From Propionivibrio hellwigii (GTDB lineage: Bacteria; Pseudomonadota; Gammaproteobacteria; Burkholderiales; Rhodocyclaceae), in the NCBI RefSeq assembly GCF_041770905.1, contig NZ_JBEUWX010000002.1, positions 1,240,001 to 1,304,000 on the forward strand: DNA of 64,000 nt, written 5' to 3'. A program made the translations under genes and the position numbers. Shown one piece after another: positions 17,283-26,287 of the stretch (position 1 is the first letter of the stretch; each line of letters begins with the position of its first letter). Below the pieces are notes generated by a model, which was not told the origin of the DNA, did no database searches, and saw only the letters and a program-made list of their open reading frames with translations.

Positions 17283-18083
17283 ATGGGATTTCTTGCTGAC
17301 AAACGCATTCTGATCTGCGGCCTTCTCTCCAAGCATTCGATCGCCTACGGCATTGCCAAGGCGTGCCATCGGGAAGGCGCGCGCCTGGCCTTCACCTATC
17401 AGAACGAACGCTTTCAGGATCGCCTCACCAAATTTGCCGCCGAATTTGACAGCACGCTGGTTTTTCCCTGCGACGTTGCCGAAGACGCCCAGATTGACGG
17501 GCTGTTCGCCGAACTGGGCAAACATTGGGACGGGCTGGATGGTCTCGTGCATTCGGTCGCCTATGCGCCGGGAGAGGCCATCGAAGGCGATTTTCTCGAC
17601 GGATTGTCGCGCGAAGCCTTCCGCATCGCGCACGATGTCTCGTCTTACAGCTATCCGGCGCTGGCCAAGGCGGCGCGCCCCATGCTGCTCAAGGGCAACC
17701 ACCCGTCGCTACTGGCGATGACCTATTTGGGCGCCGAGCGCACGATGCCGAACTACAACACGATGGGTCTGGCCAAAGCCAGCCTCGAGGCGGCAACGCG
17801 TTATCTGGCCTTCTGCCTCGGCCCGCAAGGCATCCGGGCCAATGCGATTTCGGCCGGCCCGATCAAAACACTGGCCGCTTCCGGGATCGGCAATTTCGGC
17901 AAGCTATTGAGCTACAACGCGCAGCATGCACCGCTGCGCCGCAATGTCACCATTGAGGAAGTCGGCAACGCCGCGGCTTTCCTGCTCTCCGACCTGTCCA
18001 GCGCAATCACCGGCGAGATTCTCTATGTCGACGGCGGCATAAACACGACAGCGCTCGGCAACCAGGACGCGCTATCGGCCTAA
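17283..18083 (+). CDS. fabI: Enoyl-[acyl-carrier-protein] reductase (NADH), FabI type
   Basis: 266 aa, normal for FabI, the last reducing step of each fatty acid elongation round. N-terminal 'LLSKHSIAYGIAKA' is the FabI form of the nucleotide-binding loop. Catalytic Tyr148 and Tyr158 with Lys165 give the Y-x6-K pattern in 'YNTMGLAKA'; 'SAGPIKTLAASGI' and the C-terminal 'ILYVDGGI' are also typical. The frame is open far upstream, but GGGAG eight bases before the ATG at 17283 fixes the start. Sensitive-type FabI would be expected to bind triclosan; this is family knowledge only. Confidence 0.95.
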   Translation: MGFLADKRILICGLLSKHSIAYGIAKACHREGARLAFTYQNERFQDRLTKFAAEFDSTLVFPCDVAEDAQIDGLFAELGKHWDGLDGLVHSVAYAPGEAIEGDFLDGLSREAFRIAHDVSSYSYPALAKAARPMLLKGNHPSLLAMTYLGAERTMPNYNTMGLAKASLEAATRYLAFCLGPQGIRANAISAGPIKTLAASGIGNFGKLLSYNAQHAPLRRNVTIEEVGNAAAFLLSDLSSAITGEILYVDGGINTTALGNQDALSA

Positions 18084-18796
18084 AGCATGGGCCTGGAGCC
18101 CGCGTCCCTTGGGGGTTTCCGGGACGGCATCATCCGGTCATATCATGGCCGGCACACAGACTATCCGGACGCTACGGCGTCCGGAATTTCTTTCTTTTTC
18201 AGCTCGCTGCGCACCGTTTCCGGCGCCTTCGCGGCATTCCAGGCGTTATGCCGGCCGGATCCCCATCACAGTCTCGGCCACAGTGCATCCATTTTCCCAT
18301 CTACCGCATGGATAACGGGGACAGCGGCAATAAGCGCGGTTGGATACTGGCGCCCAGAACGCCGACAAGTCGTTTTATCGGGAAAATCCGGGCGGCTTGC
18401 TGCCTGACGCAAGCATCTTTCTTGAGGCTGCATTGAGGCAGCGATGAGCAGCGGCATGGATCAGCAGTCCAGGGGGCAAGGACCTGCCCGTCCGGCCATG
18501 TCATCTGGTGCAAATGCAAACTGCCTATTTGCCTGAGCCATGACCGATGGCCAAACCAGGCCGCCCAATCCGGCGTCCGTTACGCCTGAACACGCGGCAT
18601 TCACAGTATTTTCGCCCCCATTCACGGCACACTTTGCCCGTTACACTCCATGCGGAATGACGAGCTGTGAAACCTGCCGCGACACAATCACACACTGACC
18701 AGAGTCAGCCATTTCCATCGTTTCATCGCTTATTCCGCCAAAAGTGTAGAAAAGCGGATTGGAATTGGAATTTGGGATTTGGGATTCGGTTCGGGT
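18084..18796. other. Intergenic region between convergent fabI and ppiD
   Basis: About 710 bases with no supportable gene. Open frames are short and lack start signals. Immediately after the ppiD stop lies a run of near-repeats (GGATTGGAATTGGAATTTGG then GATTTGGGATTCGG). I see no clear terminator. Confidence 0.6.
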
Positions 18797-20698
18797 TCAG
18801 CGCTCCCGGCTTTCCAGCAGCGATTTGTTGATGTCAATCTTGTAGCGGGCGCGCAGCGCGTTGATATACGCGGAAAGATCCTCCTGCGCCAGAATGCCCG
18901 CGTATTGGCGCTCCAGTGCCTTGCGCCGCGTTTCATCCAGCTTCTCCGGTGGAACGAGCTTGACAAGCTTGTAAAGCGAATAACCGCCGCGCACATTGAC
19001 CCCCACGTAGGCGGGGAGTTTTTCCGTTTCGGCCTGGAACAATGGGCGTACCGCTTCTGCAGGCAAGTCACCGCGCTGCATCCGGGTCGCTGTTTTTAGC
19101 GGCGACCAGCTCACCTTGTCGGCCTCGCCTTTCTGCAAGGCGGCCAGATGCGCTTTGCCCGACTCCTCGGCCAGTCTTCCCGCCTCGCGCGCGGTCAGCA
19201 GTTTTTCGATTTCACTTTTGACAGACTCGAAGGGTTTGAGCGCAGCGGCCTTGTGTTCGATCACCCGCGCCGCGAGCAAAGTATTCGGCGCAACTTCGAC
19301 TGCCTCAATGTTGCGCTTGTTCTTGATGGCATCGTCCGAAAACAATGCAGCCCGCACCTTTTCGTTACCCAAGAGGCCGAGCGCTGCCGCCTCCTGCGGC
19401 GTCGCGTTCCGGGCAATCCAGCCACTCTGCTGCGGTTGGAGCTTGAAGCCCTCGGCCGCCGCCTGCAAGCTGTCCGGCTGTTCATAAACCATGTTGCTGA
19501 AGCTTTCTGCAGATTCGGCAAATTTTTGCAGCGCCGCCTGCTGCCGGAGGTCTTTCTCAATGTCGGCGCGCACGCTCTCCAACGGCAGCAGCTTGGCCGG
19601 CTTGATGCCTGTCAGTTTGATGATGTGATAGCCAAAATCCGATTCGACCACATCGGAAATCTCACCGTTTTTAAGGCTGAAAACCGCGTCTTCAAAGGGT
19701 TTGACCATCGCGTCGCGGCCAAAATAACCCAGATCGCCACCATTCCCCGCCGAACCTGGATCTTGTGAGTGCTGCTTAGCCAGGTCGGCGAACTTGGCGG
19801 GCGTTTTGCGGACTTCCTTGAGCAATTCTTCAGCCTTTTTTCTGGCGGCCGCTTTTTCGCCGTCATTTTTGGCGGTAATCAAAATATGGCTGGCACGCCG
19901 CTCTTCCGCTTGCTGGTAGCGATCCTTGCCGGCTTCATAGGCGGCCTTGACTTCCGCCTCGCTAATGGCTGCCTGCGCTGCCAATGCGTCCGGCGAGAGC
20001 ACCAGAAACTCCGCTTTAACCTGCTCGGGCGTCTCGAATTGCGCTTTATTGTCGTTGTAATATTTTTCGGCTGCGTCAGCAGCAAGTTTGACCTGCGCAG
20101 TAAATTGTCCGGGGGCAATATGATGTTCCGCGTACTGCCGCCCGCCCAGCTGAATATCGAGCAGCGCATCGGCCTGCGCCTGCGATACGAAAGCCGTCTC
20201 GCTAACGGCATCCATCAGTTGCTGAATCGTCAGATCCTGGCGGTACATTGCCTCGAACTGCGGTTTCGACATCCCTTGAGCATTGAGCAGACGGTTGTAT
20301 CTTTCCAGCGAAAACTTGCCGTTATCCTGCAAAGCCGGAATCTTGTTGATTTCGTTTACGAGCGCAGCGTTGCTGACCACCATGCGGTTCTGACTCGAAT
20401 CAAGCAATAGAAGCCGCCGGTCGATCAGCGAGTTGAGCACACTCATGCGGGCATCCAAAGAATTAAGCATCTCCGGCCTGAACGATTCGCCCATCGACCG
20501 GCGCAGTTGATCCTGACGTTCGCGCATCGCCAGCTCAAATTCATGTGCGGTAATTTTTGTATCGCCGACGCGGGCGACATCATCCCCCGCGCCCGAATTT
20601 CGGACATACGCTTCGATGCCAAAAAAGGCAAAAGGCAGCGTAATCAGGGCCAGAAAAACTTGTACGATCTTCTGATTATTTCTGACGGCATCGAACAT
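18797..20698 (-). CDS. ppiD: Periplasmic folding chaperone/peptidyl-prolyl isomerase PpiD (SurA N-terminal type)
   Basis: 633 aa. One N-terminal membrane helix ('IVQVFLALITLPFAFFGIEA') anchors it to the periplasmic face; then a SurA-like chaperone domain, and a parvulin domain around residues 265-360 ('RASHILITA', 'FADLAKQHSQDPGSAGNGGD', 'LGYFGRDAMVKPFEDAVFSL', 'FGYHIIKLTGI'). PpiD assists newly secreted proteins near the Sec translocon. Position downstream of hupB and the tRNAs is the standard gene order. The parvulin core looks complete, so isomerase activity is possible, although in E. coli PpiD it is weak. Confidence 0.93.
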   Translation of the reverse strand: MFDAVRNNQKIVQVFLALITLPFAFFGIEAYVRNSGAGDDVARVGDTKITAHEFELAMRERQDQLRRSMGESFRPEMLNSLDARMSVLNSLIDRRLLLLDSSQNRMVVSNAALVNEINKIPALQDNGKFSLERYNRLLNAQGMSKPQFEAMYRQDLTIQQLMDAVSETAFVSQAQADALLDIQLGGRQYAEHHIAPGQFTAQVKLAADAAEKYYNDNKAQFETPEQVKAEFLVLSPDALAAQAAISEAEVKAAYEAGKDRYQQAEERRASHILITAKNDGEKAAARKKAEELLKEVRKTPAKFADLAKQHSQDPGSAGNGGDLGYFGRDAMVKPFEDAVFSLKNGEISDVVESDFGYHIIKLTGIKPAKLLPLESVRADIEKDLRQQAALQKFAESAESFSNMVYEQPDSLQAAAEGFKLQPQQSGWIARNATPQEAAALGLLGNEKVRAALFSDDAIKNKRNIEAVEVAPNTLLAARVIEHKAAALKPFESVKSEIEKLLTAREAGRLAEESGKAHLAALQKGEADKVSWSPLKTATRMQRGDLPAEAVRPLFQAETEKLPAYVGVNVRGGYSLYKLVKLVPPEKLDETRRKALERQYAGILAQEDLSAYINALRARYKIDINKSLLESRER

Positions 20699-20734
20699 GG
20701 TAGTGTGCCTAACTCAAACGACAAAAATACGAAT

Positions 20735-20768
20735 CAAAAAAGAAAAGGCGAACTCACGTTCGCCTTTG
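20735..20768 (-). terminator. Rho-independent terminator after the tRNA pair
   Basis: Minus strand: AAAGGCGAAC, loop GTGA, GTTCGCCTTT, then TCTTTTTTG. A 10-bp perfect stem and a T-tract, just downstream of tRNA-Asp and before ppiD. Confidence 0.85.
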
Positions 20769-20773
20769 AAAAC

Positions 20774-20850
20774 TGGCGGAGTGGACGGGACTCGAACCCG
20801 CGACCCCCGGCGTGACAGGCCGGTATTCTAACCAACTGAACTACCACTCC
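20774..20850 (-). tRNA. tRNA-Asp (GTC)
   Basis: 77 nt from GGAGTGGTAGTTCAGTTGG to CCACTCCGCCA, CCA encoded. Anticodon arm CCGGC-CTGTCAC-GCCGG gives anticodon GTC; T-loop GGTTCGAGTCC present; acceptor stem GGAGTGG pairs with CCACTCC. Confidence 0.97.
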
Positions 20851-20914
20851 AGAGAGCAGATCAGGCAAAGCGCCAATTTTACAGCAGAGGGAGTTTTGCC
20901 ATCTCTCGCCTGAA

Positions 20915-20990
20915 TGGTGGGTGCTGACGGGTTCGAACCGCCGACATCCAGCTTGTAAGGCTAGCGCTCTACCAACTGAGCTAAGCACCC
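20915..20990 (-). tRNA. tRNA-Val (TAC)
   Basis: 76 nt from GGGTGCTTAGCTCAGTTGG to AGCACCCACCA, CCA encoded. Anticodon loop CTTACAA gives TAC; T-loop GGTTCGAACCC present. Lies between hupB and tRNA-Asp, probably in one transcript. Confidence 0.97.
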
Positions 20991-21014
20991 GCTATGCGCC
21001 AGAACGCAAAGCGC

Positions 21015-21287
21015 TTAGTTTACTGCATCTTTTAGCCCTTTTCCAGCACGGAACTTCGGCACCTTGGCCGCTTTGATTTTCAGTGTTGCACCGGTTTGCG
21101 GGTTACGTCCGACACGGGCGGCGCGTTTGCCGACGTAGAAAGTCCCAAAACCAACGAGTGAAACAGAACCGCCTTTTTTGAGAGAGGCTTTGACGGTCGT
21201 GATCGTCGCATCAAGCGCACGCCCCGCGGCAGCCTTAGAAATCTCAGCGGATGCGGCGATCCGGTCGATCAGCTCGGCCTTATTCAT
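21015..21287 (-). CDS. hupB: DNA-binding protein HU-beta
   Basis: 90 aa, exactly the usual HU length. MNKAELIDRIA start, the 'VSLVGFGTFYVGKRAARVGR' strand-turn segment and 'NPQTGATLKIKAAKVPKFRA' DNA-binding arm are canonical. A strong GGAGGT precedes the ATG at 21287. Nucleoid-associated, acting as a homodimer or with HU-alpha. Downstream of lon, as in most proteobacteria. Confidence 0.97.
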   Translation of the reverse strand: MNKAELIDRIAASAEISKAAAGRALDATITTVKASLKKGGSVSLVGFGTFYVGKRAARVGRNPQTGATLKIKAAKVPKFRAGKGLKDAVN

Positions 21288-21726
21288 AATGACCTCCTTT
21301 GCAGTCGTTGAGGAAAAAGGTGGCGTCATGGCCTGATTCCGGCCTAGCATCAGCAAAAACATATCCGGCCAGGTAAAGTCCGTCGGGTGCATGAGTACAG
21401 ACAGGCACCACACATTACGGGAAACCGGCATCAGTCATACGCGTAGTGGCGCATCTGACAACATGAGGTCAGCGCTGTCAAGATCTGTGCCGATAGCATA
21501 TGCTTATCCGGCGGGAAAATCACTATCCATTCTTTATCGTCGCCAACAGCATTGGCTCGCCGTTCTGTATTTGCCACAGACTTCTTGTCCCATCTGCGAC
21601 TACCCTTTTTCCAGCGCAAACGAATTCACTGAGCACATGAGCACAGCGCTCATTCAGCCACTCGTAAGGAGCCAATGGATTGTAAGGGAGCCCTCTGCCG
21701 CCACCGTGGGTAGCGGCGGATTCCAA
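21288..21726. other. Intergenic region between lon and hupB
   Basis: About 440 bases. Presumably carries the hupB promoter. No gene, tRNA or clear repeat is visible. Confidence 0.6.
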
Positions 21727-24150
21727 TCAGTGCGTGACAACCGATGGCGCAGTCGATGATGTGTCGCTATTTTCCGGAACGGCCGCAACCACCTTTGTTT
21801 CCGGCAAAGGAGTCGGTACTTGCGCCAGCGCCAGTTCGAGCACCTTGTCGATCCATCTGACCGGAATAATTTCAAGCCGATTCTTGATCGTATCGGGCAT
21901 CTCGGCCAAATCGCGTACGTTTTCTTCCGGAATCAGCACCCGCGCCAGGCCACCGCGCACCGCCGCCAGCAATTTTTCCTTGAGGCCGCCAATCGGCAAC
22001 ACTTCACCGCGCAGCGTAATTTCACCGGTCATCGCCACGTCGCAACGCACTGGAATACCGGTCAGTGAAGACACCATCGCGGTCGTCATGGCAATTCCTG
22101 CCGACGGCCCATCCTTAGGCGTTGCACCTTCGGGTACATGGATATGGATGTCGCGTTTTTCAAATACATCATCCGAGATTCCAAGACGCTGGGCACGGGC
22201 GCGCACCACAGAACGCGCGGCTTCTACCGACTCCTTCATAACATCGCCCAGCGAGCCTGTCATCGTCGTCTTTCCCTTGCCTGGCAAAACGACCGACTCA
22301 ATGGTCAGCAACTCGCCGCCCACTTCCGTCCACGCCAGTCCGGTCACCTGGCCGATCTGGTTTTCACGCTCCGCCACACCGAAGGTATAGCGACGCACAC
22401 CGAGAAATTTATCGAGATTACGCGCGGATACGGCGATGCGTTTCTGGTTTTTTCTGAGCAGTAACGTTTTGACTACCTTGCGACAGATTTTTGAAATTTC
22501 ACGTTCCAGTGCACGCACGCCCGCTTCACGCGTGTAATAACGGACGATATCCCGCAACGCCGCTTCAGCGACCGTCAGCTCGGTCTTTTTCAGGCCGTTG
22601 GCTTTCATCTGCTTGGGCAGTAAATAACGCTGGGCAATATTGATCTTTTCATCTTCGGTGTAACCCGATAGGCGAATAACCTCCATGCGATCGAGCAGCG
22701 GCGCCGGAATATTCAGCGTATTCGCCGTTGCGACGAACATGACTTCCGACAGATCGTACTCAACTTCAGCGTAATGATCGACGAAGGTTGAATTCTGCTC
22801 GGGATCAAGTACTTCGAGTAATGCGGATGATGGATCACCTCGGAAATCCTGCCCCATCTTATCGACTTCATCGAGCAGGAAAAGCGGATTTTTGACGCCG
22901 ACTTTAGTCATATTCTGCAGAATCTTGCCTGGCATGGAGCCAATATAAGTGCGGCGATGGCCACGAATTTCGGCTTCATCGCGCACGCCACCCAGGCTCA
23001 TGCGCACAAACTTGCGGCAGGTAGCACTGGCAATCGACTGGCCGAGTGAGGTTTTACCGACGCCAGGCGGCCCAACGAGGCAGAGAATCGGCGCTTTGAG
23101 TCGATCGACGCGTTGCTGCACGGCCAGATATTCGATGATCCGTTCCTTGACCTTTTCCAATCCCCAGTGATCTTTATCGAGCACCTTGCCGGCGGCAGCC
23201 AGATCCTTACTAATGCGCGTTTTTTTGCGCCACGGCAGGCCGATCAGCGTTTCGATGAAGTTGCGCACGACCGACGCCTCAGCCGACATCGGCGACATCA
23301 GCCGCAGTTTTTTCAGTTCTGCCTGAACTTTGGCCATGCCCTCCTTGCTCATGCCAGCATCTTTGGCCTTTTTCTCCAGCTCCTCAATATCATTACCTTC
23401 TTCACCTTCACCCAGCTCTTTCTGGATGGCTTTAACCTGCTCATTGAGGTAATACTCGCGTTGGCTCTTTTCCATCTGGCGTTTAACGCGACCGCGAATG
23501 CGTTTTTCAACCTGGAGAATATCGATTTCCGCTTCAAGCTGAGAAAGTAGGCGTTCGATGCGAGCGCGAACGTCGAACAGTTCGAGCACTTCCTGTTTCT
23601 GTTCGAGTTTGAGCGGCAAGTGGGCGGCAATGGTGTCGGCCAGACGTCCGGCTTCATCAATATTGGCGACCGATCCCAGGATTTCCGGCGGGATCTTTTT
23701 GTTGAGCTTAACGTACTGGTCAAACTGGGCAATGACGGCACGGCGCAGCGCTTCGACCTCGTGCTCGACGCCCTGCCCCGGCAGCACGGGCTGCACGAGG
23801 GCAACGAACATGTCATCCCGCGTTGAGATTGAGGTAATACGCCCTCGTTGCGTTCCCTCGACCAGCACCTTGACCGTACCGTCAGGCAGCTTGAGCATTT
23901 GCAGAATATTGGCGACACACCCGATTTCGTAAAGATCCTCCGCCTCCGGCTCATCTTTGCCCGCCGATTTTTGGGCAACCAGCATGATGCCCTTGCCGGC
24001 CTCCATCGCCGCTTCCAGCGACTTGATCGACTTGGGACGACCGACAAAAAGCGGAATTACCATATGCGGAAAAACAACGACATCGCGCAAAGGCAACAAC
24101 GGCAATTCGGTCGGCGTGTTGGAAAGCAGAAAATTCGTAGCAGAAGACAT
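21727..24150 (-). CDS. lon: ATP-dependent protease La
   Basis: 807 aa, full length for LonA. Order: N-terminal substrate-recognition LON domain ('LPLLPLRDVVVFPHMVIPLF'), coiled-coil middle, AAA+ module with Walker A GPPGVGKT near residue 358 and 'LFLLDEVDKMG', then the protease domain with catalytic serine in 'PKDGPSAGIAM' and lysine in 'LPIGGLKEKLLAA'. Degrades misfolded and regulatory proteins in the cytoplasm. The C-terminal tail after the protease domain (ETKVVAAVPENSDTSSTAP) is a short low-complexity extension. Follows clpX by about 140 bases containing a stem-loop. Confidence 0.97.
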   Translation of the reverse strand: MSSATNFLLSNTPTELPLLPLRDVVVFPHMVIPLFVGRPKSIKSLEAAMEAGKGIMLVAQKSAGKDEPEAEDLYEIGCVANILQMLKLPDGTVKVLVEGTQRGRITSISTRDDMFVALVQPVLPGQGVEHEVEALRRAVIAQFDQYVKLNKKIPPEILGSVANIDEAGRLADTIAAHLPLKLEQKQEVLELFDVRARIERLLSQLEAEIDILQVEKRIRGRVKRQMEKSQREYYLNEQVKAIQKELGEGEEGNDIEELEKKAKDAGMSKEGMAKVQAELKKLRLMSPMSAEASVVRNFIETLIGLPWRKKTRISKDLAAAGKVLDKDHWGLEKVKERIIEYLAVQQRVDRLKAPILCLVGPPGVGKTSLGQSIASATCRKFVRMSLGGVRDEAEIRGHRRTYIGSMPGKILQNMTKVGVKNPLFLLDEVDKMGQDFRGDPSSALLEVLDPEQNSTFVDHYAEVEYDLSEVMFVATANTLNIPAPLLDRMEVIRLSGYTEDEKINIAQRYLLPKQMKANGLKKTELTVAEAALRDIVRYYTREAGVRALEREISKICRKVVKTLLLRKNQKRIAVSARNLDKFLGVRRYTFGVAERENQIGQVTGLAWTEVGGELLTIESVVLPGKGKTTMTGSLGDVMKESVEAARSVVRARAQRLGISDDVFEKRDIHIHVPEGATPKDGPSAGIAMTTAMVSSLTGIPVRCDVAMTGEITLRGEVLPIGGLKEKLLAAVRGGLARVLIPEENVRDLAEMPDTIKNRLEIIPVRWIDKVLELALAQVPTPLPETKVVAAVPENSDTSSTAPSVVTH

Positions 24151-24240
24151 CAGTCATACTCCAGAAATGGCGATCACAACGCCAGATGAGGGCGTTCCGC
24201 CGTATTTCAATCGCGTTCAGTCGGCGCGGACACGCCTCGC

Positions 24241-24269
24241 TGACGGCAGGCAAGCCCTACCTGCCGTCA
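24241..24269 (-). other. Stem-loop between clpX and lon
   Basis: TGACGGCAGG and CCTGCCGTCA form a perfect 10-bp inverted repeat with a 9-base loop, between the clpX stop and the lon start. There is no T-tract, so it could be a processing or attenuating structure rather than a terminator. Confidence 0.5.
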
Positions 24270-24291
24270 CTACGTTTAAGGCAATTTATAT

Positions 24292-25566
24292 TCAGCTGGC
24301 GCTGGAGGTTTTGGGAGAATCAGCGTAAATCAGGATCGGTTTGGTATCCGTATCAATCATGGCCTCGTCGACCACAACCTTGACTACATTCCCCATCCCG
24401 GGCAATTCATACATGGTATCGAGCAACGCCGACTCCAGGATCGAACGCAGTCCGCGCGCGCCGGTCTTGCGTTCAAGCGCGCGCCTGGCAACGGCCGCCA
24501 TCGCCGCCGGGCGGATTTCAAGCTCGACGCCCTCCATGGCAAACAGTTTTTGATACTGTTTGACCAACGCATTTTTCGGCTCCGTCAAAATCTGCACTAA
24601 CGCGTCATTGGATAATTCTTCCAGCGTGGCGACGACAGGTAAGCGGCCGATCAATTCGGGAATCAGGCCAAACTTAACAAGGTCTTCCGGCTCGACAGTA
24701 CGCAGGATTTCGCCAATGGCCTTTTTGTCTTCCTTGCTCTTGACCTCGGCGCCGAATCCCATTCCTCCTTTTTCGGAACGGGCACGGATGATTTTTTCCA
24801 AGCCATCGAAAGCGCCACCACAGACAAACAGGATATTGGATGTATCGACCCGCACGAAATCCTGCCCCGGGTGCTTACGCCCCCCCTGCGGCGGCACCGA
24901 AGCAATCGTCCCTTCGATCAGCTTGAGCAATGCCTGCTGTACGCCCTCGCCCGATACATCGCGGGTAATCGACGGATTGTCGGATTTGCGAGAAATCTTG
25001 TCGATCTCATCGATATAGACGATACCGCGTTGCGCTTTCTCAATGTCGTAGTCACAATTTTGCAACAGCTTCTGGATGATATTTTCGACGTCTTCGCCGA
25101 CATAGCCGGCCTCGGTAAGCGTCGTTGCGTCGGCCATGACGAACGGCACATCCAGCATGCGCGCCATCGTCTGCGCCAATAGCGTCTTGCCGGAACCCGT
25201 CGGGCCGATGAGCAGAATATTGCTCTTGGCCAGCTCAACGTCGTTATCCAGCTTGCCGCGATGGCGCAAGCGTTTGTAATGGTTGTACACCGCGACGGAA
25301 AGACTGCGCTTGGCGGTTTCCTGCCCAATCACATACTGATCGAGCAATGCCTTGATTTCTTTGGGCGTCGGCAAATCCTTACGCGCAGCCTTGGCGTTGT
25401 CCTGTTCATCCTCGGCTTCGTCACGAATGATGTCGTTGCACAAATTGATGCATTCATCACAGATGAACACCGATTCGCCGGCAATCAGTTTTTTCACCTC
25501 ATGCTGGCTCTTACCGCAAAAGGAACAGTACAAGAGTTTTTCGCTACCGCCTTGTTTTTCTACCAT
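24292..25566 (-). CDS. clpX: ATP-dependent Clp protease ATP-binding subunit ClpX
   Basis: 424 aa from the ATG at 25566 (MVEKQGGSEK); an ATG four codons earlier is possible. N-terminal zinc-binding domain with Cys14, Cys17, Cys36 and Cys39, then the AAA+ domain with Walker A 'GPTGSGKTLLAQ', Walker B 'GIVYIDEID', the GYVGEDVE pore-1 loop and the ClpP-docking loop region 'LIPELIGRLPV'. Unfolds substrates and feeds them to ClpP. Between clpP and lon in the standard tig-clpP-clpX-lon order. Confidence 0.97.
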   Translation of the reverse strand: MVEKQGGSEKLLYCSFCGKSQHEVKKLIAGESVFICDECINLCNDIIRDEAEDEQDNAKAARKDLPTPKEIKALLDQYVIGQETAKRSLSVAVYNHYKRLRHRGKLDNDVELAKSNILLIGPTGSGKTLLAQTMARMLDVPFVMADATTLTEAGYVGEDVENIIQKLLQNCDYDIEKAQRGIVYIDEIDKISRKSDNPSITRDVSGEGVQQALLKLIEGTIASVPPQGGRKHPGQDFVRVDTSNILFVCGGAFDGLEKIIRARSEKGGMGFGAEVKSKEDKKAIGEILRTVEPEDLVKFGLIPELIGRLPVVATLEELSNDALVQILTEPKNALVKQYQKLFAMEGVELEIRPAAMAAVARRALERKTGARGLRSILESALLDTMYELPGMGNVVKVVVDEAMIDTDTKPILIYADSPKTSSAS

Positions 25567-25615
25567 CGACAACCCCAAAACCCGCCATTGAACTGCTCAA
25601 TAAAATAAACCATGT

Positions 25616-26254
25616 TTAGGCTGCACCGCGTTTTTCAAGCACCTTATCGATCAGGCCATATTCCGCCGCTTCCTGCGCAGAGAGGAAGTTATCCCGATCC
25701 GTATCCCGCTCAATGCGCTCGATCGGCTGACCCGTATGCTGCGCCATGATGGCATTGAGCTTGGCACGCAAGGAGAGGATTTCCTTGGCATGGATGGCAA
25801 TATCCGAGGCCTGCCCCTGAAAACCGCCCATTGGTTGATGGATCATGACCCGCGAATTGGGCAGAGCAAAACGCTTGCCTTTGGCGCCAGCGCATAGCAA
25901 AAATGCGCCCATCGAGGCCGCCTGTCCCATACACAGCGTCGACACGTCGGGCTTGACGAATTGCATAGTGTCGTAGATCGACATGCCGGCAGATACTGAG
26001 CCACCCGGCGAGTTAATGTAGAAATAAATATCCTTGTCTGGATTTTCGGCTTCGAGAAACAACAACTGGGCAACCACCAAATTGGCGCTCACGTCATTGA
26101 CCGGTCCGACCAGGAAAATGACCCGTTCCTTGAGCAGGCGCGAATAAATATCATAGGCGCGCTCGCCGCGCCCGCTCTGCTCGATAACCATCGGCACCAT
26201 GCCGAGCGCCTGCGGATCGAAATGCCCGGCGGCGGTGAAAGAATCAAGACTCAT
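25616..26254 (-). CDS. clpP: ATP-dependent Clp protease proteolytic subunit
   Basis: 212 aa from the ATG at 26254, with GGGGAAGAGGG before it. Catalytic triad: Ser114 in 'GQAASMGAFLL', His139 in 'RVMIHQP' and Asp188 in 'ERDTDRDNF'. The Gly-rich 'INSPGGSVSAGMSIYDTMQF' segment is canonical. Forms a tetradecameric serine-protease chamber with ClpX or ClpA. Only about 30 bases from the trigger factor stop. Confidence 0.97.
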   Translation of the reverse strand: MSLDSFTAAGHFDPQALGMVPMVIEQSGRGERAYDIYSRLLKERVIFLVGPVNDVSANLVVAQLLFLEAENPDKDIYFYINSPGGSVSAGMSIYDTMQFVKPDVSTLCMGQAASMGAFLLCAGAKGKRFALPNSRVMIHQPMGGFQGQASDIAIHAKEILSLRAKLNAIMAQHTGQPIERIERDTDRDNFLSAQEAAEYGLIDKVLEKRGAA

Positions 26255-26287
26255 ACCCTCTTCCCCTACCTGTTTGCACAACGCCGC